Assembly (NCBI RefSeq): GCF_019212185.1
Contig: NZ_CP078138.1
Span: 1,842,501 to 1,906,500, forward strand
Direction: 5' to 3'
From: Pseudomonas fluorescens
GTDB taxonomy: Bacteria > Pseudomonadota > Gammaproteobacteria > Pseudomonadales > Pseudomonadaceae
Length of the DNA stretch: 64,000 nucleotides
The notes under the pieces are model-generated. The model had not been told where the DNA came from and ran no database searches. It saw only the letters and a program-made list of their open reading frames with translations. A program made the position numbers and the translations under genes. Below, in pieces: positions 26,823 to 35,395 of this stretch. Numbering within the stretch: position 1 is the stretch's first letter; every line of letters starts with the position of its first letter.

Positions 26823-27716
26823 TCAGTGAGCGCTGGCCGCGACCGTTGGTTTGTTGCCGGGCGCGCGGTTGCCCAGGCTGCTGACGACCACAATCGCGAC
26901 GATGATCAACGCGCCACCGAGCAGCATGCGCAGGGTCGGGGTTTCGCCAAACAGCAGCCAGGCCACCGTGATGCCGTAGACCGGTTCCAGGGCGAACACC
27001 ACCGCCGCCGTGCGCGCCTTGATCACTGCCAGGCTGGCGACGAACAGGCTATGGGCCAGGCCGGTGCAGAAGATGCCGAGTAGGGCGATCCACAGCCAGT
27101 CCAGTGCACGCACTTCGCTCAGGCCAGGTGCCGCCACCGGCAACAGACACAAGGCAACCACCACGTTTTGGCACAGCGCCGCCTGCACTGCCGGAATTCG
27201 CCCCGAGCTGGCCCGGTTAGTCAGCGACAGCAGCGAGAACAGCAGGCCGGACCCCACCGCCCAGAACAGCCCGGTGGTGGCTTGGCTCGCGAGGTCGAAG
27301 GCCGGGGTCACCAACACCAGGCCGATGCTCACCAGCACCACCAGGAGGATTTCATTGGCGCGAATCCGCTCGCGGAAAATCAGGCCTTCGAGGATCACGG
27401 TGAACGCCGGGAAGCTGGCAAAGCCCAGGGTCGCAATGGCCACGCCGGCAACTTTCACGGCGATGAAAAAGCTCACCCAGTGCCCGGCCAGCAGCAGGCC
27501 GCCGAGCAGCAGGCGACGCAGGTCGCGGGCGTCCAGGCGTTGCCAGGTGCTGCTGCGGGAAAATCGCGCAAAGCAGGCCAGGGCCAATACGGCGAAGGCG
27601 GCGCGGCCGAAGACGATGATGGCGGGGGAGGCAGCGGCGAGCTTGCCGAACACACCAGTCAGGCCAAACATCAGTGCACCGATATGCAGGGCGCCTAGGG
27701 CGGAACGGGGAGTCAT
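26823..27716 (-). CDS. EamA/DMT-family transporter
   Basis: A 297-residue inner-membrane protein with ten hydrophobic segments in two EamA halves (about 8-135 and 150-280), including the GEXP-like loop LLFGETPTLRMLLGGALIIV. DMT proteins mostly export metabolites or amino acids; the substrate here cannot be read from sequence. It follows an AraC-type regulator gene on the same strand by 93 bp, so that regulator is the likely controller. Confidence 0.88.
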   Translation of the reverse strand: MTPRSALGALHIGALMFGLTGVFGKLAAASPAIIVFGRAAFAVLALACFARFSRSSTWQRLDARDLRRLLLGGLLLAGHWVSFFIAVKVAGVAIATLGFASFPAFTVILEGLIFRERIRANEILLVVLVSIGLVLVTPAFDLASQATTGLFWAVGSGLLFSLLSLTNRASSGRIPAVQAALCQNVVVALCLLPVAAPGLSEVRALDWLWIALLGIFCTGLAHSLFVASLAVIKARTAAVVFALEPVYGITVAWLLFGETPTLRMLLGGALIIVAIVVVSSLGNRAPGNKPTVAASAH

Positions 27717-27809
27717 TGCAATCCTTGAGATGAAATTTCAGACACCCGCTCACTCTAAAGTGAGGGACGTTGAGTGTCTGTCGCCAGACTCGCGTCTTTT
27801 AGCGCTGGC

Positions 27810-28568
27810 CTATTGCACGCTCACCGCTCGGCGCAGGCTGCCGGGCGCGGCGCCGAACTCGCGCTGCACCGCGGCGCTGAATGCGCTTTGCGAGGTGTAG
27901 CCGACACGGCAGGCCACTTCGCCGATGGGCAGTGCGGTTTCGCGGAGCAATTTAACCGCGATATGCAGACGTCGGCTGCGAATGTAATCCATCGGCGTCT
28001 GCCCGCATTCGGCGACGAAGCGCGCATGCAGACGGGCTGTGGACAAACCGGCGACCTGCGCAAGGTCGGCGACTTGCAACGGGTAGGCGGCGTATTGATC
28101 AATGTGCGCATTCAGCGCAGCGAAGGGCAGGCGGCGCCCGCCAAGGTTCTGCGGTGCGACATTGTTGAGGCTGGCCAGCAACAGCACGGCGCCCTGCTGG
28201 GCAATCAGCGGATCCTGCACCGGGCTGCTGGCCAGCCAACTGACCAGCTGACTCTGCCCGGCATCCAGCGGCAGGCGACCGGGGGTATCGAGCAAGCGTC
28301 GACTGGCCTCGGCGTGCTCGCCCAACGACTGCCCCACCCACTGATCGCTCGGCACGTCGAGCACCAGGCAACGACTGCCATTGGGGCTGCCACAGGCGTG
28401 ATGGGCGCCCGCCGGTACCACCACGAAACTCTGCTGCAGCACCTGGCTGCCATGCCCGTCGACCTCGAAGTCGAGCGCGCCCGACAGGCCGAACACTAAC
28501 TGGGCGTGGTCATGGCTGTGGACGATCAAGTCGTGGCTGTATTGGCGCAGGGTGAGTATCGGACGCAT
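27810..28568 (-). CDS. AraC-family regulator with N-terminal cupin
   Basis: A 252-residue transcription factor. The N-terminal cupin begins YSHDLIVHSHDHAQLVFGLS (a sugar- or ligand-binding AraC domain); two C-terminal helix-turn-helix units follow (LAQVAGLSTARLHARFVAEC and IGEVACRVGYTSQSAFSAAV). The ATG at 28568 has GAGGAA six bases upstream and was chosen over a longer frame. It lies just upstream of an EamA exporter gene on the same strand; AraC/exporter pairs usually mean control of export of a metabolite or analogue. Confidence 0.87.
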   Translation of the reverse strand: MRPILTLRQYSHDLIVHSHDHAQLVFGLSGALDFEVDGHGSQVLQQSFVVVPAGAHHACGSPNGSRCLVLDVPSDQWVGQSLGEHAEASRRLLDTPGRLPLDAGQSQLVSWLASSPVQDPLIAQQGAVLLLASLNNVAPQNLGGRRLPFAALNAHIDQYAAYPLQVADLAQVAGLSTARLHARFVAECGQTPMDYIRSRRLHIAVKLLRETALPIGEVACRVGYTSQSAFSAAVQREFGAAPGSLRRAVSVQ

Positions 28569-28620
28569 CGGCTGTTCCTCGGCAGAACCACAGTCTACAC
28601 CGCTTGCGGATGGGGCCGGG

Positions 28621-28649
28621 CTGTCATTGGACTGCCGCATTTATGTCAT
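28621..28649 (+). promoter_or_regulatory. Triple Pho-box-like direct repeat
   Basis: Three 7-bp units spaced exactly 11 bp apart: CTGTCAT (28621), CTGCCGC (28632) and ATGTCAT (28643). The first is identical to the PhoB half-site, the third differs at one base, the middle at three. The array ends 53 bp before the plcP-like start codon, with an AT-rich TATTAA at 28654. Confidence 0.6.
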
Positions 28650-28702
28650 GGACTATTAATCGCCGCGGCGCAAGCTGGCGGAAAATCTGCCGGGGATTGC
28701 CC

Positions 28703-29509
28703 ATGACCAGTGCTGAACTCGCCAAGCCCAGCCGCAAACAACGGGTGCGCACCTTGTGGATTTCCGACGTGCACCTGGGCACCCGGGATTGCCAGGCCGA
28801 GCATCTCTCGCAATTTCTCAAGGGTTATCAGGCCGACAAGGTTTACCTGGTGGGCGATATCATCGACGGCTGGAAATTGCGCAGCGGCATGTATTGGCCC
28901 CAGGCCCACACCAACGTGATCCGCCGGTTGCTGACCATGAGCAAGCGCGGTACCGAGGTGATCTACGTCACCGGCAACCATGACGAATTCCTGCGGCGCT
29001 ATTCGAAGCTGATCCTCGGCAACATACAGCTGGTGGACGAGGCGGTGCACGTCACCGCCGATGGCCGGCATCTGCTGGTGATCCACGGTGACCAGTTCGA
29101 CGTGATCACCCGTTACCACCGCTGGTTGGCCTTTCTCGGCGACTCGGCCTACGAATTCACCCTGACCCTCAACCGCTGGCTCAACCACTGGCGCGCCCGC
29201 TATGGCTACGGCTACTGGTCGCTGTCGGCCTACCTCAAGCACAAGGTCAAGACCGCGGTCAGTTTCATCAGTGACTTCGAAGAAGCCATCGCCCATGAGT
29301 GCGTCAAGCGCGAACTGCATGGGGTGGTCTGTGGGCACATCCACCACGCCGAAATCCGCAAGGTCGGCGGGGTGGACTACCTCAATTGCGGAGACTGGGT
29401 GGAATCCTGCACCGCGTTGATCGAGCATTGGGACGGCACGATCGAGTTGTATCGATTGGCGGATGCGCAGGCGTTGGCGGCGCAGCTGAAGGTGGCGGAG
29501 GCCGTTTGA
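28703..29509 (+). CDS. plcP: PlcP/LpxH-like metallophosphoesterase
   Basis: A 268-residue binuclear metallophosphoesterase of the UDP-2,3-diacylglucosamine hydrolase group (COG2908). Metal motifs are intact: SDVHLG (D22, H24), GDIIDGWK, GNHDEFL, VIHGDQFD and GHIHHAE. The extra length and the stretch HLGTRDCQAEHLSQFLK fit the PlcP branch, phospholipase C enzymes that release diacylglycerol from phospholipids under phosphate starvation, rather than LpxH of lipid A synthesis. A triple Pho-box-like repeat upstream supports this. In P. aeruginosa plcP sits beside a glycosyltransferase gene (agt1); none is present here. The ATG at 28703 is preceded only by a weak GGGG ribosome site. Confidence 0.75.
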   Translation: MTSAELAKPSRKQRVRTLWISDVHLGTRDCQAEHLSQFLKGYQADKVYLVGDIIDGWKLRSGMYWPQAHTNVIRRLLTMSKRGTEVIYVTGNHDEFLRRYSKLILGNIQLVDEAVHVTADGRHLLVIHGDQFDVITRYHRWLAFLGDSAYEFTLTLNRWLNHWRARYGYGYWSLSAYLKHKVKTAVSFISDFEEAIAHECVKRELHGVVCGHIHHAEIRKVGGVDYLNCGDWVESCTALIEHWDGTIELYRLADAQALAAQLKVAEAV

Positions 29510-29518
29510 ATGTCTATT

Positions 29519-29601
29519 GAAGGAGCCGCCATGCCGGCGAAGGCGGTCTGCAGTTTTGCATTGACGGTACGGACGCGTTCGCTGGCAAGCCAGCGCCTAC
29601 A
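29519..29601. repeat. Degenerate REPIN
   Basis: An imperfect inverted pair of REP elements: GCCGCCATGCCGGCGAAGGC at the left and TTCGCTGGCAAGCCAGCGCC at the right, of the CGCTGGC/GCCAGCG type and different from the family at 1528. It separates the plcP-like gene from the convergent HD-domain gene. Confidence 0.7.
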
Positions 29602-29607
29602 GCGGCG

Positions 29608-30198
29608 TCAAACCGGTGCGTACTGCTCCATCGCCGCCGTATAAATCGAGTTCTTCGGCTGACTGAACAACCGCTCCATCATCGGCTCAAAAAAACTCAA
29701 CGGCAGGGTGTCGTAGTCAGGATCGAATGCCGCAGCATCGTACCTGGCACAGAACTCAATGGTCAGGTGGTACTGCGGATGATCACTGAATTGCTCGCGC
29801 AAGTGCCGGTCCATACCCAGGTGGTGGAAAAAATAATAGCCCTGGAAGATCCCGTGCTTTTCCACCATCCACAGATTTTGTGCACTGACGAAGGGTTTGA
29901 GGATCGCGGCGGCGATGTCCGGGTGGTTATAGCTGCCGAGGGTGTCGCCGATGTCATGCAGCAGCGCGCAAACCACGTATTCCTCGTCGCGGCCATCACG
30001 CCAGGCACGGCTGGCGGTCTGCAGGGAGTGGGTCAGTCGATCCACCGGGAAGCCGCCGAAATCTCCTTCGAGCAACTTCAGGTGCGCGACGATGCGCGCT
30101 GGCAGTTGCTTGGCGTAGGCGCTGAAATCGGCAGCGATGATTTCCCAATCTTCTTGCGTGCCGTCTTTCATGTGGGTGAAACGGGCGTGCGCATTCAT
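29608..30198 (-). CDS. HD-domain protein, possible diiron oxygenase (PhnZ-like)
   Basis: A 196-residue single HD-domain protein. Candidate metal ligands are His57 (LTHSLQTA), His81-Asp82 (LLHDIGD), His92 (YNHPD), His115 (EKHGIFQGYYF) and a later Asp (154 or nearby). Six ligands in this arrangement, with two extra histidines between the HD pair and the last Asp, match mixed-valent diiron oxygenases (PhnZ, TmpB, MIOX) better than simple HD phosphatases. No phosphonate or inositol genes are near. The substrate is unknown; a plain phosphohydrolase cannot be excluded. Confidence 0.7.
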   Translation of the reverse strand: MNAHARFTHMKDGTQEDWEIIAADFSAYAKQLPARIVAHLKLLEGDFGGFPVDRLTHSLQTASRAWRDGRDEEYVVCALLHDIGDTLGSYNHPDIAAAILKPFVSAQNLWMVEKHGIFQGYYFFHHLGMDRHLREQFSDHPQYHLTIEFCARYDAAAFDPDYDTLPLSFFEPMMERLFSQPKNSIYTAAMEQYAPV

Positions 30199-30304
30199 CG
30201 ACTATCCTTTTATTGTTTTTCAGCAGGATGGGACTGAGTGTACGACCTCATCCCGCCAGCGCAGTGGCCTCGTGGGACGGCTTGATGGCCTGGCGGGCCG
30301 GGCG

Positions 30305-30616
30305 CTAGAACGGCACCTTGCCAAGAATCATGTCGCGGTACATGACGAAATCACCGAGTAGGCTGTAGAGCGGGTGCTGAAAGGTGGCCGGGCGGTTCCT
30401 TTCATAGAAAAAATGCCCGACCCAGGCAAAGCTGTAACCGGCGACAGGCAGGGCCAGCATCAGCAGCATGGAACCTTTGGCGATGGCCATGGCCAGGATG
30501 AAAATCACCAACGTCGTGCCGGTAAAGTGCAGGCGCCGACACGTACTGTTGCTGTGCTCGGCCAGATAGTACGGATAGAACTCGGCGAAACTGTTGAAAC
30601 GTCTGACGTTTTCCAC
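30305..30616 (-). CDS. DUF962/Mpo1-like membrane protein
   Basis: A 103-residue protein of the DUF962 family: FAEFYPYYLAEHSNSTCRRL followed by LHFTGT, two hydrophobic segments, then the conserved GHFFYERNRPATFQHPLYSLLGDF. Yeast Mpo1 of this family is an Fe-dependent dioxygenase of 2-hydroxy fatty acids, using histidines like those here (H21, H30, the GHF His and the QHP His). Bacterial short forms are uncharacterised. Divergent from an AraC-type regulator gene; 106 bp downstream of the HD-domain gene start on the same strand. Confidence 0.85.
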   Translation of the reverse strand: MENVRRFNSFAEFYPYYLAEHSNSTCRRLHFTGTTLVIFILAMAIAKGSMLLMLALPVAGYSFAWVGHFFYERNRPATFQHPLYSLLGDFVMYRDMILGKVPF

Positions 30617-30777
30617 GACTGCAATCTCTGAGATTTATTGTTCTGCTGGTCGGATATTCTACGGGCAGCTTATTTGAGTCTAGAGTGATCATTGGCAACG
30701 GCCAGTGACAATAGGCGCCACTTTAGTATCCTTGGAAAATTGGCCGTCAATCGCGAGTCATCAACTAAGAAAACGCC

Positions 30778-31839
30778 ATGAGCGAACGAACGACTTCAGC
30801 AACTTGGGCGATGGGGATTGTCAAGGCACTGGAAATGGACGGCCTGGATTGCCGGGCCCTGTTCAGCCAGTTGGGACTGGACTTTGAGGCGCTGGACGAT
30901 CCGGATGCGCGCTTCCCGCAGGATTCCATGACCCGCCTGTGGCAATTGGCAGTGGAGCTTTCCGGAAATCCGGCGATTGGCTTGAACATGGGCAAGGTGG
31001 TGCGTCCCGCGTCCTTTCATGTCGCGGGTTACGCCTTGATGTCCAGTCAGACCCTGGCCGAAGGCTTCAAGCGTCTGGTGCGTTATCAGCGAATCATCGC
31101 CGAAAGCGCTGACTTGAGTTTCCGCCTGTTGCCGGAAGGTTATGCGCTGATCCTGACGGTTCACGGTGACCATCTGCCGCCGACCCGACAAAGTGCCGAA
31201 GCTTCACTGGCTTGTGCGCTGGGCCTGTGCGGCTGGCTGACCGGGCGCACCCTGCAGCCGCGCAAGGTGCTGATCCAGGGGGCACAGCCCATTGATCTGG
31301 AACCTTACAAACAAGCCTTTCACGCCCCGTTGGAGTTCAATGCGCCCTACGATGCGTTGATCTTCGAGCGGGCGGACATGGAGGCGCCGCTGCCGACAGC
31401 CAACGAGGCGATGGCGTTGCTGCATGATCGTTTTGCCGGGGAGTATCTGGCGCGTTTTTCCGAAAGTCGGGTAACCCACAAGGCTCGCCAGGTGCTGTGT
31501 CGCTTGTTGCCCCAGGGCGAGCCGAAGCGCGACACCGTGGCGCAAACCCTGCACCTGTCCCAGCGCACGCTGCAGCGCCGTCTGCAGGAAGAAGGCACGA
31601 GCTTTCAGGCCCTGCTGGACGACACCCGCCGCGAACTGGCCGAGCAGTACCTGGCCCAGCCCAGCATGACCTTGCTGGAAATTGCCTACCTGCTGGGCTT
31701 TGCCGATCCGAGTAACTTCTTCCGGGCATTTCGCCGATGGTTCGAGGTCACCCCCGGCGAATATCGCTTGCGCCTGCTGGAAACGCCGCAGGTTGTCAGT
31801 GACGCCAAAACGCCGGAATACACAGCACAAACACGGTGA
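30778..31839 (+). CDS. AraC-family regulator (Arabinose_bd-type N-terminus)
   Basis: A 353-residue regulator of the OruR/ArgR-like branch. It has a long N-terminal effector domain (residues about 20-210, PFAM Arabinose_bd type) and a C-terminal AraC double HTH (DTVAQTLHLSQRTLQRRLQE and LLEIAYLLGFADPSNFFRAF). The effector is unknown. Its last 44 bp overlap the end of the convergent trkH gene. A PA3215-like gene sits in the same neighbourhood in P. aeruginosa. Confidence 0.87.
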   Translation: MSERTTSATWAMGIVKALEMDGLDCRALFSQLGLDFEALDDPDARFPQDSMTRLWQLAVELSGNPAIGLNMGKVVRPASFHVAGYALMSSQTLAEGFKRLVRYQRIIAESADLSFRLLPEGYALILTVHGDHLPPTRQSAEASLACALGLCGWLTGRTLQPRKVLIQGAQPIDLEPYKQAFHAPLEFNAPYDALIFERADMEAPLPTANEAMALLHDRFAGEYLARFSESRVTHKARQVLCRLLPQGEPKRDTVAQTLHLSQRTLQRRLQEEGTSFQALLDDTRRELAEQYLAQPSMTLLEIAYLLGFADPSNFFRAFRRWFEVTPGEYRLRLLETPQVVSDAKTPEYTAQTR

Positions 31840-33250
31840 TGATCTCCAGTCGCCCGAGCAGCATGCCCACCGACAGAATCCATTTGGCCGCATCCGGCAG
31901 GCTGGCGAAGTTGCCGGCCGGGCCAATGGTCTCGCCCAGCCCCGGACCTACGCCGGATACCGTACTGGCGGCGCCCGTCAGCGCGGTCATCCAGTCGACG
32001 CCCAACAGCGACAGCAGCAGGGCGATTACGCAAATGGTGATGGCAAAGAAGAACGAAAAGGTCAGGATCGAACGCACGATTTCTTCGTCGAGGCGGTGAC
32101 CGTTGTATTTTTGCTTGATCACCGCCCGTGGGTGAATCAGCTGGTTAAGGTTGGCCTTGAGCAGGATGTAGGCGACCTGGAAACGGAAGATCTTGATCCC
32201 GCCAGCAGTGGAGCCGGAGCAGCCGCCGACGAATCCCAGGTAGAAGAACAGCATTAGCGAGAAGTTGCCCCAAAGGCTGTAGTCCCCCAGCGCGAAGCCG
32301 GTCGTGGTGACCACCGAGGTCACGTTCAGCGCGACATGCCGCAGCGCATCCAGCCAGTGCAGGTTGGTGGTCCACCAATACCAGGTGCCGAGCACCAGCC
32401 AGGTGACCAGCAACATGCCGATCAAGCCCTGCACCTGCTGATCTTTGATCAAGGCCCGGCGATTGCCACGCAGGGTCGCCACGTACAAGGTGAAGGGCAG
32501 GCTGCCGAGTATCATCACCACCACCGCCACCCAATGCACGGCCGGCTGCGACCACTTGGCCAGGGACTGGTCGGAGGTGGAGAAACCGCCGGTGGAAATC
32601 GCCGACATGGCGTGGTTGATCGCATCGAAGGGGCTCATCCCGGCCCACCAGAACGCCAGGCTGCCAAGGATGGTGATGCCCACATAAGCGGCGACGATCA
32701 GCCGCGCCACCATGTGCGAGCGCGGCATGACCTTTTCCGAGCGGTCCGAAGACTCGGTCTGGAACAGGCGCATGCCACCGATACGCAGCAGCGGCAGGAT
32801 CGCCACCGCCATGCCGATAAAGCCTATGCCGCCGAGCCAGTGCAGCAGCGAGCGCCACATCAGGATGCCCGGTGACATGTTATCCAGCCCGCTGAGTACG
32901 GTGGAACCGGTGGCGGTGATGCCGGACATGCTTTCGAAAAACGAGTCGGTGTAGCTGATGTGCTGGGTCAGCAGGAACGGCAGCGCGGCGAAAATGCACA
33001 CCACTACCCAACTGGTCACGGTCAACAGATACATGTCCCGGGGGCGCAGGTGCACGTGTTCTGGGCGGCCGGGGATGACCAGCGCCAAGCCGGCGAGGAA
33101 GGTGATCATGCTCGACCAGAGGAAGGACGGCAGGTCGCTGGTGCGCTCGTAGATCACCAGCGTCGCCATCGGCACGACCATGCTGACGGACAGGGTGATC
33201 AGGAAGATGCCGATAATAAAACCAATGATCCGCAGGGTCGGCAACGCCAT
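31796..33250 (-). CDS. trkH: Trk potassium uptake protein TrkH
   Basis: A 484-residue K+ channel-like subunit that works with the NAD-binding regulator TrkA. The four pore repeats are visible: SGITATGSTV, SAISTGGFSTSD, SVVTTTGFALGD and the GAASTVSGVGPGLG region, with the basic stretch GCSGSTAGGIKIFR between them. About ten hydrophobic segments surround them. Starts at the ATG at 33250; its 3' end overlaps an AraC regulator gene on the other strand. No trkA gene is adjacent, as is usual in Pseudomonas. Confidence 0.95.
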   Translation of the reverse strand: MALPTLRIIGFIIGIFLITLSVSMVVPMATLVIYERTSDLPSFLWSSMITFLAGLALVIPGRPEHVHLRPRDMYLLTVTSWVVVCIFAALPFLLTQHISYTDSFFESMSGITATGSTVLSGLDNMSPGILMWRSLLHWLGGIGFIGMAVAILPLLRIGGMRLFQTESSDRSEKVMPRSHMVARLIVAAYVGITILGSLAFWWAGMSPFDAINHAMSAISTGGFSTSDQSLAKWSQPAVHWVAVVVMILGSLPFTLYVATLRGNRRALIKDQQVQGLIGMLLVTWLVLGTWYWWTTNLHWLDALRHVALNVTSVVTTTGFALGDYSLWGNFSLMLFFYLGFVGGCSGSTAGGIKIFRFQVAYILLKANLNQLIHPRAVIKQKYNGHRLDEEIVRSILTFSFFFAITICVIALLLSLLGVDWMTALTGAASTVSGVGPGLGETIGPAGNFASLPDAAKWILSVGMLLGRLEIITVFVLCIPAFWRH

Positions 33251-33370
33251 GAAGTCCGCTCGGGCTGATGTGAGAAGGGCGCCATTCTACCCGCGAGGCG
33301 GGCTATGTAAACCGGCATGCCGGTGGCAGTTACCGCTAGAATAGCCAAACAATTTTTCAGGAGGTGGCCG

Positions 33371-33934
33371 ATGCAGGCTCTCGACGCTTTGCTCAACCGA
33401 GTTTCCGTTCCCCGTTTGCTTGACCCGGCACCGACCGCCGAACAGCGCGAGGTGTTGTTTGCCGCGGCCATGCGCGCGCCGGATCACGGCCATCTGCAGC
33501 CGTGGCGCTTCCTCACGGTGGAAGGGCAGGCGCGCGAGCAACTGGGAGAAATCCTCGCCCAGGCCGCATTGGCACAGGATGCCGAGGCACCGCAGGCGGT
33601 GGTCGACAAGGCGCGTAACGGGCCATTGCGCGCACCGCTGGTGGTGGTAGTGATCGCCAAGTTGCAGGAACACGTCAAGTATCCGAAATCGGAGCAACTG
33701 TTGGCAGCGGGCTGCGCTGCCCACGGTATTTTGCTGGCGGCCTATGCCCAGGGCATCGGCGCGGTGTGGCGTACCGGTGAGTTGGCGTATTCACCGCAAG
33801 TGGCTCAGGGGTTGGGCCTGGCGGAAGGGGAGGAGGTGATTGCGTTCCTGTATCTCGGCACTCCGCAGAAAGAACCGCGGGTGGCCGAGAAGGTGGATCT
33901 GGCGGAGTTTGTCAGCGCTTGGTCGGGTGAGTGA
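33371..33934 (+). CDS. Nitroreductase family protein (YdjA-like)
   Basis: A 187-residue FMN-dependent oxidoreductase of the short YdjA type. Visible are the FMN-binding RAPDHGHLQPWRFLTVEG stretch near residue 36, the lid region SEQLLAAGCAAHGILLAAYA, and a C-terminal EEVIAFLYLGTPQKEP. The ATG at 33371 has a full AGGAGG ribosome site and was preferred over an upstream in-frame start. The natural substrate is unknown. It sits between trkH and the CpxRA-like operon, as in P. aeruginosa. Confidence 0.9.
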   Translation: MQALDALLNRVSVPRLLDPAPTAEQREVLFAAAMRAPDHGHLQPWRFLTVEGQAREQLGEILAQAALAQDAEAPQAVVDKARNGPLRAPLVVVVIAKLQEHVKYPKSEQLLAAGCAAHGILLAAYAQGIGAVWRTGELAYSPQVAQGLGLAEGEEVIAFLYLGTPQKEPRVAEKVDLAEFVSAWSGE

Positions 33935-33991
33935 TAAACCTGCAAGAGCGTGTGAACCGAGAAAGTCCCCTTCGGGCGAAGACTCCCTCGG

Positions 33992-35329
33992 CTACCCCAC
34001 TACCCCCGGCGCCAACGGCAACTCCAGACTGGCGATAAACCCGCCCTCAGGATGATTGCCCAGCACCAGACTGCCGCCATGACGCTCCGCAGCACGCCGT
34101 GCGATGGCCAAACCCAGGCCATGCCCGGCGGCGCTCTGGCCGGGGGCGCGGAAGAACGGCTCGCCCAGTTGCGCCAGATGTTGCTCCTCAACCCCGGGAC
34201 CGTGATCGCGCACGCTGATAACGATGCGTTCGCCCTGGCGCAAGGCCAGGACTTCGATAGCCTGGCCCGGCGGGTTGAAGCGCTGGGCGTTGCGCAGCAG
34301 GTTATCGAGGGCGCGCTCGAGCATGGTCGGCCAGCCTTTGAGGTGCAGTTGCTGTTCGGCCTGGAGCTCGATCTGTTGTTCCGGTGACGCCATGCCGGCA
34401 TCTTTTTGCGCCGCGCTCAGCAGCGCATTCAAATCCACCTCTTCGGCACTGGCGTTATCGGCGTCGACCCGTGCCAACACCAGAATTTCACTGATCAGTG
34501 CTTCCAGGCGGTCGCACTCGCGGGTCAGGCGTGGCCAGAGTTTTTCTCGCTCTTCGGGGCCGGCGCGCTCGGCCAGGGCCAGGGCGATACGCAAGCGCGC
34601 CAGAGGTGAGCGCAGTTCATGGGAAACGTCGCGCAGCAGTTGTCGCTGGCTGCCGATCAGGCTCTGCAGGCGCGCGCCCATGCGGTTGAAGTCGTTGGCC
34701 AGCACGCCAAATTCGTCGCGGCGGTTGGCCAGGCGCGCCAGGCTGTTCTGTTGGTAGGTGGTTTGCCCAAGGTCGTGCACGGCACCGCGCAAACGGCTCA
34801 GCGGACGGGTGATGGACAGCGTCACCAGCAGGCTGAACAGGGTCAACACCACCAGCGCGATGCCCAGCGCACTCAAGGGCCAGAGCAGGCTTTCGCGGTG
34901 CCAGGCGTCAAGTTCCGGGTGCGGGATGCGGTAGATCAGCAGGTAGGTTTCGCCGGTTTTCGGGCTGGTGTACTCATCGGTCAGACGCCGCCACGGCAGG
35001 TGCCGGTCATTGCTGTCGTTCTGCCTGGCTTCAAAGGCTGCGGCACGCTTGGGGAAGGTGCCGCGCACCACCGGGTCGCCGCTTTCGTTAAGCACCTGGA
35101 CGTCGATGTGATAACGCCGTTTGCGTTTTTCCAGCAACGCCTGCGCGGCGTCTTCGCCGTTTTCCTCGTAGCGCTCGGTCCATTGTTGCGCCAGGGTATT
35201 GAGGCCGGGATGGCGGCTGAGAATCCAGGCGTCCTGATTGAGCATGTGCCCCATCAGGATCGACAGCCCTGCAACCAGAGCGATGGCCAGCCAGAAACTG
35301 GCAAGGATGCGCCAGAACAATGAACGCAC
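33992..35329 (-). CDS. CpxA-like sensor histidine kinase
   Basis: A 445-residue inner-membrane kinase: membrane segment at about 5-27, periplasmic sensor domain to about 150, second segment (LSALGIALVVLTLFSLLVTL), HAMP, dimerisation domain with the phosphorylated His in LRDVSHELRSPLARLRIAL, and an ATPase domain with N box LDNLLRNAQRFN, G1 VRDHGPGV and G2 AGHGLGLAI. With the Spy-like gene and the response regulator it forms an envelope-stress operon like PA3204-PA3206. It probably senses misfolded or damaged envelope proteins; the Spy-like protein may dampen it. Confidence 0.9.
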   Translation of the reverse strand: MRSLFWRILASFWLAIALVAGLSILMGHMLNQDAWILSRHPGLNTLAQQWTERYEENGEDAAQALLEKRKRRYHIDVQVLNESGDPVVRGTFPKRAAAFEARQNDSNDRHLPWRRLTDEYTSPKTGETYLLIYRIPHPELDAWHRESLLWPLSALGIALVVLTLFSLLVTLSITRPLSRLRGAVHDLGQTTYQQNSLARLANRRDEFGVLANDFNRMGARLQSLIGSQRQLLRDVSHELRSPLARLRIALALAERAGPEEREKLWPRLTRECDRLEALISEILVLARVDADNASAEEVDLNALLSAAQKDAGMASPEQQIELQAEQQLHLKGWPTMLERALDNLLRNAQRFNPPGQAIEVLALRQGERIVISVRDHGPGVEEQHLAQLGEPFFRAPGQSAAGHGLGLAIARRAAERHGGSLVLGNHPEGGFIASLELPLAPGVVG

Positions 35330-35395
35330 GGGAAGCCCTCAAACAAGGAAAGCCCAATGGCGTTGGCCATTGGGCTGGGGAGTAGCGCCTGGTGA

